From: Leifsonia shinshuensis | GTDB lineage: Bacteria; Actinomycetota; Actinomycetes; Actinomycetales; Microbacteriaceae | Assembly (NCBI RefSeq): GCF_013410375.1 | Contig: NZ_JACCFL010000001.1 | Coordinates: 3,472,001-3,536,000 of the forward strand | Direction of reading: 5' to 3' | DNA length: 64,000 bases | In this document: positions 36,937 through 44,572 of the stretch, one piece after another | Position numbering within the stretch: the first letter of the stretch is position 1 | Layout: each line of letters opens with the position of its first letter | Position numbers and translations under genes: made by a program | The notes under the pieces: model-generated | Databases searched by the model: none | Seen by the model: only the letters and a program-made list of their open reading frames with translations | Told to the model about the DNA's origin: nothing

Positions 36937-37035
36937 CCAAGGGCACCCTAAGCAGCGCGGAACCGCCCCGCGGCATAGACTTGCCACGCGCTTCGTGCGC
37001 CTTCTTTCAGCGATCGCAACCAGGGAGGGTTGTTC

Positions 37036-37452
37036 GTGCCAGAGCAAGCGGCAGGGACCCTGCAACCGACGAAGTCGAGGCCGGGCGGCACGCTGTACCG
37101 CGGCCGTGAGGGCATGTGGTCGTGGGTGCTTCACCGCATCACCGGCGTCGCCATCTTCTTCTTCCTTCTCGTCCACATCCTCGACACCTCGCTCGTCCGG
37201 GTCAGCCCCGAGGCGTACAACGCGGTGATCGGCACCTACAAGAACCCGATCATGGGATTCGGGGAGATGGCGCTCGTCGCGGCGATCATCTTCCACGCCT
37301 TCAACGGCATCCGGATCATCCTGATCGACTTCTGGAGCAAGGGCGTCAAGTACCAGAAGGTCATGTTCTGGATCGTCATCGCCCTCTGGGTGATCCTCAT
37401 GGCCGGCTTCGTCCCGACCCAGCTCATCCACATCTTCTCGGAGGTGAACTGA
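37036..37452 (+). CDS. sdhC: Succinate dehydrogenase cytochrome b556 subunit
   Basis: A 138-residue membrane anchor of complex II with three transmembrane helices. The SdhC pattern RGREGMWSWVLHRITGVAIF holds the ubiquinone/menaquinone-site Ser and Arg, and the second helix has the heme-ligand candidate in FHAFNGIRIILIDF. The GTG start is preferred because GGGAGGG lies seven bases upstream; a TTG two codons earlier sits directly on that site. It is the first gene of sdhCDAB, oxidising succinate to fumarate and passing electrons to menaquinone in this phylum. Confidence 0.94.
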   Translation: MPEQAAGTLQPTKSRPGGTLYRGREGMWSWVLHRITGVAIFFFLLVHILDTSLVRVSPEAYNAVIGTYKNPIMGFGEMALVAAIIFHAFNGIRIILIDFWSKGVKYQKVMFWIVIALWVILMAGFVPTQLIHIFSEVN

Positions 37453-37453
37453 C

Positions 37454-37897
37454 GTGACGACCATCGAGGCTCCGCGCACGCCGGCCCGCCCGGCCCGCAA
37501 GGGCGTCAACTGGGAGAAGTGGGGCTGGATCTACATGCGGCTCTCCGGCATCCTGCTGGTGATCCTGATCTTCGGCCACCTGCTGATCAACCTCGTGCTC
37601 GGCGCGGGCGTCAAGCAGATCGACTTCGCCTTCGTCGCCGGCAAGTACGCCACGCCGTTCTGGCAGGTCTGGGACCTGCTCATGCTGTGGCTCGCCCTGA
37701 TCCACGGCGGCAACGGCATGCGCACCCTGATCAACGACTACGCGCACAACGTCCTGGTCAACCGCATCCTCAAGTGGGCGGTGCTCGCGGCGGTCGTCGT
37801 GCTGATCGTGCTCGGCACCCTGGTGATCTTCACCTTCGACCCGTGCCCGGCGGGAGCCCACGCGGCCGACCTGCCTTCGTTCTGCCCGGCCAAGTGA
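37454..37897 (+). CDS. sdhD: Succinate dehydrogenase hydrophobic membrane anchor
   Basis: A 147-residue subunit with three transmembrane helices that holds the SdhAB dimer and forms the quinone site with SdhC. WEKWGWIYMRLSGILLVILIF begins helix 1 with the conserved Arg-Leu-Ser-Gly. The helix-2 end ALIHGGNGMRTLINDY carries a heme-type His. The GTG start lies one base after the sdhC stop. The Cys-containing tail (DPCPAGAHAADLPSFCPAK) is unusual and may be exposed at the outer face. Confidence 0.92.
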   Translation: MTTIEAPRTPARPARKGVNWEKWGWIYMRLSGILLVILIFGHLLINLVLGAGVKQIDFAFVAGKYATPFWQVWDLLMLWLALIHGGNGMRTLINDYAHNVLVNRILKWAVLAAVVVLIVLGTLVIFTFDPCPAGAHAADLPSFCPAK

Positions 37898-37920
37898 CTG
37901 ATTGACGGAAAACAAACGCT

Positions 37921-39723
37921 GTGACAACTGAAACCACCGAATCCACCGTCATCGACGGCGTCCACTACCACGAGTTCGACATCGTCATCGTCGGCGCAGG
38001 CGGCGCGGGCATGCGCGCGGCCATCGAGGCCGGACCGCACGCCAAGACCGCGGTAATCTCGAAGCTCTACCCCACCCGCTCGCACACCGGCGCGGCGCAG
38101 GGCGGCATGGCCGCGGCGCTCGCCAACGTGGAGGAGGACAGCTGGGAGTGGCACACCTTCGACACCGTCAAGGGCGGCGACTACCTGGTCGACCAGGACG
38201 CGGCGGAGATCCTCGCCAAGGAGGCCATCGACGCGGTCATCGACCTCGAGAACATGGGCCTGCCGTTCAACCGCACGCCCGAGGGCAAGATCGACCAGCG
38301 CCGCTTCGGCGGCCACACCCGCGACCACGGCAAGGCGCCGGTCCGCCGGGCCTGCTACGCCGCCGACCGCACCGGCCACATGATCCTGCAGACGCTGTTC
38401 CAGAACTGCGTCAAGCTCGGCATCAACTTCTTCAACGAGTTCTACGTCCTCGACGTGATCATGAACGAGGTCGACGGCGTCGAGCAGCCGGCCGGCGTGG
38501 TCGCGTACGAGCTGGCCACCGGCGAGCTGCACGTCTTCCACTCGAAGGCGATCGTCTTCGCGACCGGCGGTTTCGGCAAGATCTTCAAGACGACCTCCAA
38601 CGCGCACACCCTCACCGGTGACGGCGTCGGCATCATCTGGCGCAAGAAGCTGCCGCTGGAGGACATGGAGTTCTTCCAGTTCCACCCGACCGGTCTCGCC
38701 GGCCTCGGCATCCTCCTCACCGAGGGCGCCCGCGGTGAGGGCGCGATCCTGCGCAACGCCTCCGGCGAGCGGTTCATGGAGCGCTACGCGCCGACCATCA
38801 AGGACCTCGCGCCGCGCGACATCGTCGCCCGCTGCATGGTCCAGGAGGTCGCGGAGGGCCGCGGCGCCGGCCCGCACAAGGACTACGTCCTCCTCGACTG
38901 CACGCACCTCGGCGCGGAGGTCCTGGAGACCAAGCTCCCCGACATCACCGAGTTCGCCCGCACCTACCTGGGCGTCGACCCGGTCGTCGAGCCGGTGCCG
39001 GTCATGCCGACCGCGCACTACGCGATGGGCGGCATCCCCACCAACAACAACGCCGAGGTGCTGCGCGACAACACCACCGTCGTCCCCGGTCTCTACGCCG
39101 CCGGCGAGTGCGCCTGCGTGTCCGTGCACGGCTCCAACCGTCTCGGCACCAACTCGCTGCTCGACATCAACGTGTTCGGCAAGCGCGCCGGCAACAACGC
39201 GGTCGAGTACGCACGGACCGCCACGGCCGTCCCGCTGCCGGCCGACCCCGCCAAGAACGTCCGCGAGATGATCGAGGGCCTCCGCAACTCCACCGGCACC
39301 GAGCGCATCGCCGCCATCCGCAAGGAGCTGCAGGACGAGATGGACCGGAACGCCCAGGTGTTCCGCACCGACGAGTCGCTCGAGAAGGTCACCGGCACCA
39401 TCCACCGCCTGCGCGAGCGCTACAAGAACATCGTGGTGCAGGACAAGGGCAAGCGCTTCAACACCGACCTCCTGGAGGCCGTGGAGCTGGGCTTCCTGCT
39501 CGACCTGGCCGAGGTCGTCGTCTTCTCCGCCCGCAACCGCAAGGAGTCCCGCGGTGGCCACATGCGCGACGACTACCCGAAGCGCGACGACGAGAACTAC
39601 ATGAAGCACACGATGGCCTACCTCACCGGCGACCCGCACTCCGCCGACGCGGCAGACCACATCACGCTCGACTGGAAGCCGGTCGTCGTGACCCGCTACC
39701 AGCCGATGGAGAGGAAGTACTGA
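37921..39723 (+). CDS. sdhA: Succinate dehydrogenase flavoprotein subunit
   Basis: A 600-residue flavoprotein, the catalytic subunit of succinate dehydrogenase. The FAD-binding loop is [17 protein letters not shown]. The covalent FAD histidine is His55 in [12 protein letters not shown]. The active-site HPTG and the catalytic-Arg segment in [11 protein letters not shown] are present, and the family signature [12 protein letters not shown] covers the capping region. The C-terminal domain ends ITLDWKPVV. The GTG start lies 23 bases after sdhD. The length is normal for the actinobacterial type. The stop overlaps the sdhB start as TGATG. Confidence 0.96.
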   Translation: MTTETTESTVIDGVHYHEFDIVIVGAGGAGMRAAIEAGPHAKTAVISKLYPTRSHTGAAQGGMAAALANVEEDSWEWHTFDTVKGGDYLVDQDAAEILAKEAIDAVIDLENMGLPFNRTPEGKIDQRRFGGHTRDHGKAPVRRACYAADRTGHMILQTLFQNCVKLGINFFNEFYVLDVIMNEVDGVEQPAGVVAYELATGELHVFHSKAIVFATGGFGKIFKTTSNAHTLTGDGVGIIWRKKLPLEDMEFFQFHPTGLAGLGILLTEGARGEGAILRNASGERFMERYAPTIKDLAPRDIVARCMVQEVAEGRGAGPHKDYVLLDCTHLGAEVLETKLPDITEFARTYLGVDPVVEPVPVMPTAHYAMGGIPTNNNAEVLRDNTTVVPGLYAAGECACVSVHGSNRLGTNSLLDINVFGKRAGNNAVEYARTATAVPLPADPAKNVREMIEGLRNSTGTERIAAIRKELQDEMDRNAQVFRTDESLEKVTGTIHRLRERYKNIVVQDKGKRFNTDLLEAVELGFLLDLAEVVVFSARNRKESRGGHMRDDYPKRDDENYMKHTMAYLTGDPHSADAADHITLDWKPVVVTRYQPMERKY

Positions 39724-40484
39724 TGTCCAGCGCCGTGCTCGAGACTCCCCCGGCCCCGGAGGCCCCGGTCCAGTCGTTCACCGTGACGCTCATCATCCGC
39801 CGGTTCGACCCGGACGTGGACACGGAGCCGCGCTGGCAGGACTTCGACGTCGAGATGTTCCCGACCGACCGCATCCTGGACGCGCTGCACAAGATCAAGT
39901 GGGAGCAGGACGGCTCCCTGACCTTCCGCCGCTCCTGCGCCCACGGCGTCTGCGGCTCGGACGCGATGCGCATCAACGGCCGCAACCGCCTCGCCTGCAA
40001 GACGCTGATCAAGGACCTGGACATCTCCAAGCCGATCTACGTCGAGGCGATCAAGGGCCTGCCGCTGGAGAAGGACCTCATCGTCGACATGGAGCCGTTC
40101 TTCGCGAGCTACCGCGAGGTGCAGCCGTTCCTGGTCGCGAACAGCAAGCCGGAGAAGGGCAAGGAGCGCATCCAGTCCGTCGCCGACCGCGCCCGCTTCG
40201 ACGACACCACCAAGTGCATCCTGTGCGCCGCGTGCACGTCGTCCTGCCCGGTGTTCTGGACCGACGGCCAGTACTTCGGCCCGGCCGCGATCGTCAACGC
40301 GCACCGCTTCATCTTCGACTCCCGCGACGACAACTCGCAGGTGCGCCTCGACATCCTCAACGACAAGGAGGGCGTCTGGCGCTGCCGCACGACCTTCAAC
40401 TGCACCGACGCCTGCCCCCGCGGCATCCAGGTGACGCAGGCCATCGCGGAGGTCAAGCAGGCCATCATGCGCGGCAAGGCGTGA
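39723..40484 (+). CDS. sdhB: Succinate dehydrogenase iron-sulfur subunit
   Basis: A 253-residue iron-sulfur subunit carrying electrons from SdhA to the quinone site. The [2Fe-2S] ligands lie in FRRSCAHGVCGSDAMRING with a later Cys in RLAC. The [4Fe-4S] and [3Fe-4S] ligands are CILCAACTSSCP and the CTDACPRG element. It is translationally coupled to sdhA by a one-base overlap. The operon ends at a strong hairpin 30 bases downstream. Confidence 0.96.
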   Translation: MSSAVLETPPAPEAPVQSFTVTLIIRRFDPDVDTEPRWQDFDVEMFPTDRILDALHKIKWEQDGSLTFRRSCAHGVCGSDAMRINGRNRLACKTLIKDLDISKPIYVEAIKGLPLEKDLIVDMEPFFASYREVQPFLVANSKPEKGKERIQSVADRARFDDTTKCILCAACTSSCPVFWTDGQYFGPAAIVNAHRFIFDSRDDNSQVRLDILNDKEGVWRCRTTFNCTDACPRGIQVTQAIAEVKQAIMRGKA

Positions 40485-40515
40485 CGTCGGCCGCGACGGC
40501 CTGAGCGAACCGCTG

Positions 40516-40557
40516 ACGACGAAGGCGGCCCCGGGAGACCGGGGGCGCCTTCGTCGT
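40516..40557. terminator. Bidirectional terminator after sdhB
   Basis: A 19-base stem with one bulge (40516-40534 with 40539-40557) and a GAGA tetraloop, ending in GTCGTT on the plus strand. It separates sdhB from the convergent RhuM-Fic gene. Confidence 0.85.
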
Positions 40558-40590
40558 TCGCGGTTCACTGAACGATTCGGTGCGTTCGCC

Positions 40591-41595
40591 CTAATCGACC
40601 GAGATGAGGCTCCGGATCAGGGCCACCGTCTCATTCTTCTTGCTGGGGTCACTGGCGGCCGCGATGAGGGTGAGCGCAGTCAGCATGTTGCGCGGGACCG
40701 CCTTTTCGAGCCCGATGCCGTTCCGGTCGAGGAAGTAGGCGAACAGCGCCGCCCCGGTGCGCTTGTTGCCGTCACCGAACGGGTGATCTTTGACCACCAG
40801 GTAGAGAAGGTTCGCGGCCTTCTCCTGCGCGCTCGGATAGAGGTCCTGACCCGTGAACGTCTGGTCAATCTGCCCGATGACTCCGTGAATGGAGTCATCC
40901 TTTGCGATGCCCAGCCGTTCATCGTCCGGATAGCGCTCGCGGAGTTCTTCGACGATGCGTTCGACGTCGGCGATGTCAATACGGGCGGTCGCCAGCGCCT
41001 CCTCCGATACTTTCACCTCTCCTCGGTCATAGTCGGCGAGGCGGTCGAGGTCCCCGGCGTACCGCTGCATGATCCGACCGATACTCGCCAACTGCTCATC
41101 GTGGGAGGTCGCGAGCAGCTCCGTCACCTGGCGCAGCCGGTGGAGTTCAGCGGCATTCTGGTCCAGAATGCGCCGGCGGAGAATGCCGGTAGCCCACCGT
41201 CGAAAGTGAACGCCTCTCGGCGAATGCACCCGATAGCCGACCGAGATGATTCCATCGAGATCGTAGTGCTGGATGCTTCGTGCGACATCGCGAGAGCCTT
41301 CACGTCGAACTATCCGGAAATCCCGGATGGTTGCCTCACGTTCGAGCTCGCCGCTGCTGAAAGCATTTCCCAGGTGCTCGTTGATGGTGCGCACATCGAC
41401 CGCGAACAGTTCCGCCATCTGCGCCTGTGTGACCCACACCGTCTCTCCGTCGAACCGCACCGGCAGCTTCACCGCACCGTCAGGCGATGAGTAGAACTCC
41501 ACGCCGGTCTCCGACGCGAACGACTCTTCATCGGGCTCGGCGTTCGGCGTGCCACGCGTCTCTCGACTGCTCATAGCGACCTGCCCCTGATCCAT
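40591..41595 (-). CDS. RhuM-type protein with C-terminal Fic domain
   Basis: A 334-residue protein. The N-terminal half matches the RhuM (virulence protein) pattern: VEFYSSPDGAVKLPVRFDGETVWVTQAQMAELFAV and IQHYDLDGIISVGYRVHS. The C-terminal half has a Fic/Doc motif HPFGDGNKR (271-279), with the catalytic His and the phosphate-binding GNKR. Fic domains transfer AMP to Ser/Thr/Tyr of target proteins. Such fusions occur in accessory regions, often with toxin-like activity, but no antitoxin gene or obvious inhibitory helix is visible beside it. An ATG seven codons in is an alternative start. It opens the accessory block after sdhB. Confidence 0.85.
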   Translation of the reverse strand: MDQGQVAMSSRETRGTPNAEPDEESFASETGVEFYSSPDGAVKLPVRFDGETVWVTQAQMAELFAVDVRTINEHLGNAFSSGELEREATIRDFRIVRREGSRDVARSIQHYDLDGIISVGYRVHSPRGVHFRRWATGILRRRILDQNAAELHRLRQVTELLATSHDEQLASIGRIMQRYAGDLDRLADYDRGEVKVSEEALATARIDIADVERIVEELRERYPDDERLGIAKDDSIHGVIGQIDQTFTGQDLYPSAQEKAANLLYLVVKDHPFGDGNKRTGAALFAYFLDRNGIGLEKAVPRNMLTALTLIAAASDPSKKNETVALIRSLISVD

Positions 41596-41661
41596 GTGCT
41601 GCGTCCGTCGTTCGCGGCGCCTCAGCGCGCGGCGCTGCGGTGGAAGCGACAGCCCGAACGG

Positions 41662-41697
41662 GCGGAAGCGCCCCCGAATGTTCGGGGGCGCTTCCGC
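41662..41697 (-). terminator. Terminator after the Tat Ig-like gene
   Basis: A perfect 17-bp stem (41662-41678 with 41681-41697) with a two-base loop, 50 bases past the stop of the exported protein gene. Confidence 0.8.
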
Positions 41698-41746
41698 GCG
41701 TGGTGGTCGCTATGTCACGGCCGCGCCGACCGTGTGCAGGCGTCGA

Positions 41747-42535
41747 TCAGTTGACACCGTCCCACGTGTAGGCACGGGCGAACGGGACCTTGACCTCGGC
41801 ACCCAGGTTCGGTGCGAGCCACACGATCGTGAAGTAGCCGAAGTGCCGGACCAACTGGGTCTGCTTGACGTCGAACGAGAAGGTGTTGCCCACGAGCGTC
41901 ACTCCCCCGACGACTTCCCAGCCCTCGATGGCCGAGTAGGCCGCGAGAGCGATGTCGCCCTCCGGCAGCTGCGTGCCCTCGGGCACCAGGATCTTTCCGG
42001 TGAGCGTGGTCGTGCCTCCGCGCGGGCTCTCGAAGAGGAACTGGTCGTAGACGAGCGTCGGCGTCCCCACGGGGGGCGGGGTGGTGGGGAAGTCCTTCTC
42101 CAGCGCGGCCTCGGCGGGCACCCAGTTGGCGTGATTCGCGGCGGAGATCGTCACCCGGCCCGTCCGCGCCCCTGTGGGCAGTCCGTGCACGATGATCTCG
42201 AAGGTGCGTCGGTCGTCGCTCAGGACAGGCTGGGCCAGCACCTCGAAGTAAGCAGCGTCCTCGACGGTCGCGGTGAGGACGAGGTTCGCGGGGACGTCTC
42301 CCCCTGCCGCCGGAGTGATGGTTCCGGTGATCCGCCCCACGTAGGCGCCGGCCGGCTCCAGCGTGTAGGTGCTCTTGTCGATGCCGATCACGCCGGCGGG
42401 GTCCTTGGCCGGCGAGGCGGCGTGGGCCGGCGAGGCGGCGGCGAGGGCGATGGCCGGGGCGGCCCAGGCGGCCGTCTTGGCGACCGCGCGTCGGGAGACG
42501 AGACGAGGCGCGTCGGAGTCGGGTGTGTCGTTCAC
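41747..42535 (-). CDS. Tat-exported protein with Ig-like fold, unknown function
   Basis: A 262-residue protein with a twin-arginine signal: SRRAVAKTAAWAAPAIAL, RR at 15-16, cleavage near AHA-A (about 39). The mature part is beta-rich with two repeated-looking units and no catalytic motif. It opens with IDKSTYTLEPAGAYVGRITG, similar in position to the FDKALYTVAPSES segment of its neighbour at 44573. The GTG start is set by the shared leader: GAAAGG some 16 bases upstream and N-terminus MNDTP. It is the first of three paralogous exported proteins in a row. It might bind or anchor to the wall; no enzyme function is claimed. Confidence 0.75.
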   Translation of the reverse strand: MNDTPDSDAPRLVSRRAVAKTAAWAAPAIALAAASPAHAASPAKDPAGVIGIDKSTYTLEPAGAYVGRITGTITPAAGGDVPANLVLTATVEDAAYFEVLAQPVLSDDRRTFEIIVHGLPTGARTGRVTISAANHANWVPAEAALEKDFPTTPPPVGTPTLVYDQFLFESPRGGTTTLTGKILVPEGTQLPEGDIALAAYSAIEGWEVVGGVTLVGNTFSFDVKQTQLVRHFGYFTIVWLAPNLGAEVKVPFARAYTWDGVN

Positions 42536-42596
42536 GAGAGGAAGGCCTTTCTTGGCGTGCTGAAATTTCTCACGCCAATCTTACCTGCTAACCATG

Positions 42597-42624
42597 CTCG
42601 ATTGCACATCGAGGTGCGATCGAG
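42597..42624. promoter_or_regulatory. Inverted repeat upstream of the Ig-like gene
   Basis: CTCGATTGCAC (42597-42607) faces GTGCGATCGAG (42614-42624), ten of eleven pairs matched. It lies about 60 bases before the GTG start and next to AAGATT, a candidate -10. It could be an operator or the tail of the terminator behind it. Confidence 0.45.
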
Positions 42625-42642
42625 TGGTCAGTGGGTGCTCGG

Positions 42643-42675
42643 CGGAGGCGGGCGATGCACCGGCGCCCGCCTCCG
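42643..42675 (-). terminator. Terminator after the interrupted RCC1-like gene
   Basis: A 12-bp GC-only stem (42643-42654 with 42664-42675) with a nine-base loop, directly after the stop. Confidence 0.75.
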
Positions 42676-42687
42676 ACTCGCCTGGCC

Positions 42688-44382
42688 TCAGTCCCGCGCC
42701 TGCAGCATGAACGTCGCGTACTGCGTGGATGCGATCGCAGTGGCCTTGACCCCCGGAAGCACGCGCGGCACCTTCGTGCGGGACTCCTTCACACCGGCTC
42801 CGACCTCGTAGTTGCCGTTGTAACCCCAGCCGAGCACGCTTCCGTCCGTCAGGAGAGCGTGGCCGGTCTCGCAGCCCCACGCCATCGAGTGGACGTGGCT
42901 GAGGCCGAGGTCGACCGGGCTGACGCGGCGGGTCGTGTCGCCCAGGCCCATGTTGTAGTAGTTGCCGCGGCCCCACGCCCGCACCGTCGCGTCCGCGAGG
43001 ACGACACTGGTGTTGTACCAGCCGGTGTCGACGCGCACGGCGGTGTCGATGCCAGGCACCCGGGTCGGCACGGTGCGGTTGGTCACGGTGCCGTCGCCGA
43101 TAGCGCCGTGGCCGTTGTGGCCCCAGCCCCAGACCGTCCCGTCGTCGAGGACGGCGGTCGCGCCGTTGTACCGGCCGCCGATATCGACGACCTTCCGGCC
43201 CGGGGGGAAGCCGGTGATGCGGGTGGGGATCTGGGCGTCGCCGCCCGCGGAGCCCAGGCCCAGCGAGCCGTAGTTGCCGTGGCCCCAGACCCAGAGGGCT
43301 CCGTCGCCGTCGATGGCATAGACGGTGCGGGTGCTCGCGGCGATCTTCGTGACGTTCGAGATGTTGGCGAGCAGGACGGGGGTGAGCTGTTCGCTCTTGT
43401 TGTTCCCGTCGCCCATCGCGTAATACACGCGGGAGCCCCATGCCCAGACGTGGCCGTCCTCGGTGAGGACGTAGGTCGCCTTGTCGGTGCCCGCGACCTG
43501 GGCGATGTCCGTCGGGAGGCCGTGGATCGGCTGCGGGGTGGTCTTCGTGCCCCGCGAGGCCTGGACGTGGCCGGCGTCCGACCCCCAGCCCCAGAGCGTC
43601 CCGGAGGCGTCGACGGCCCAGCCCTTGCGGTTGGGGCTCGTGCCGATGAGCCGGATGGAGCCCACGCTGGCCGGGATGCTCACACCGGACGGGATCGGGC
43701 TGTTGCGGGTGGACCCGTTGCCGAGCTCGCCGGTGCCGCCGTAACCGGCGGACAGGACCATCATGACGGCCTGGACGCGAAGGAAGCCCTCGTCCGTGGC
43801 GACGTCCGGCTTGCCTGCGATGGTGCGGGTGGCGGTGACGGTGATACGCAGCACGCCCAGCCCCAGCCCCGCCCTGACCGGCGGAGGGGTCGCCAGGCCA
43901 CTGGCGGAGGAGGTGACAATGACCTTCTTGGGACCGTCGACGCCGCCGAAGCCGGCCGAGGCGGGGGAGCTGCTGCCAGGGTCGTCCGTATCGGGCTCGT
44001 CGTCCTCGCCCGGCTCCTCCGGCTCGGGCGCCTCGCCGTCCTCGATCTCGTCGATGCGGAACTCGACCTGCGCACCGGCCACCACGCCGTTGCGGTCGCG
44101 GACAGTGGCGGCGACCGCGGGAAGGGCGAACTCTTCGCCGGGCCTGGTCGTGTAGACCATCGACGTCAGCGTGACGGTGAACGTGCCGACGGGAGGAGGG
44201 GACGCGGCGAAGGCCGGCGAAGCGACCGCCAGGGCGACGGCGGGTGCGGCCCAGGCGGCGGTCTTGGCGACAGTGCGCCGGGTTATGCCGAAGGACGCAC
44301 CCTCATCTGCGGGGGGGGGGGGGGGCGATCCCGTCAGTTACGGATGCGGACTTCCGGGGGGGGGGGGGGTAATGCCGTTCAC
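42688..44382 (-). pseudogene. RCC1-repeat Tat-exported protein, interrupted by two poly-C tracts (possible phase-variable gene)
   Basis: A GTG at 44382 begins MNGITPPPP, like the MNDTP starts of both neighbours, and has the same GAAAGG leader. After a 14-C tract the frame meets TAA (44338-44340), giving a 14-residue peptide. Past a second 15-C tract the frame reopens with a normal Tat signal (GITRRTVAKTAAWAAPAVAL) and no usable start before it. The body has an Ig-like part and then at least six RCC1 propeller repeats with WGWG or WGRG strands. A tract pair of 15 and 14 C (or 12 and 17, and so on) would restore 564 codons. It is either phase-variable or a base-count error. Confidence 0.75.
44311..44369 (-). 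repeat. Paired homopolymer tracts, 15 and 14 bases
   Basis: G runs of 15 (44311-44325) and 14 (44356-44369) on the plus strand, 30 bases apart, encode C runs in the 5' part of the RCC1-like gene. Random occurrence of two such runs so close together is very unlikely even in high-GC DNA. They are the classic substrate for slipped-strand change. Confidence 0.9.
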
Positions 44383-44515
44383 TACGTCAAGGAGCCTTTC
44401 GCGGAACTCGTGAAATGTACAACGTACAATCTAGCACCTGGCACGCAGGAGCGTCTATGTGCGGTTCTCGTCCGCTTCCTTGCTCGGCATCCAACCGGCA
44501 ACCCGGAAGGGGTGA

Positions 44516-44559
44516 AGGCGGAGGGGCGCCCGAAGGCACGCCAGAGCGCCCCTCCGCCT
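44516..44559 (-). terminator. Terminator after the intact RCC1-like gene
   Basis: A perfect 13-bp stem (44516-44528 with 44547-44559) just past the stop of the gene at 44573, in the gap before the interrupted paralogue. Confidence 0.75.
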
Positions 44560-44572
44560 GGCTCGATCTTCG

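Noticed and set aside
36931..36950. Possible DtxR/IdeR iron box near sdhC (AACCAAGGGCACCCTAA)
   Set aside because: Only one half-site (CCCTAA) resembles the consensus; the perfect palindrome beside it is a better operator candidate.
44160..44382. An internal ATG at 44160 as the true start of the interrupted RCC1-like gene
   Set aside because: It would remove a complete Tat signal that both paralogues keep, and it has no ribosome-binding site. The leader shared with the paralogues points to the GTG at 44382.
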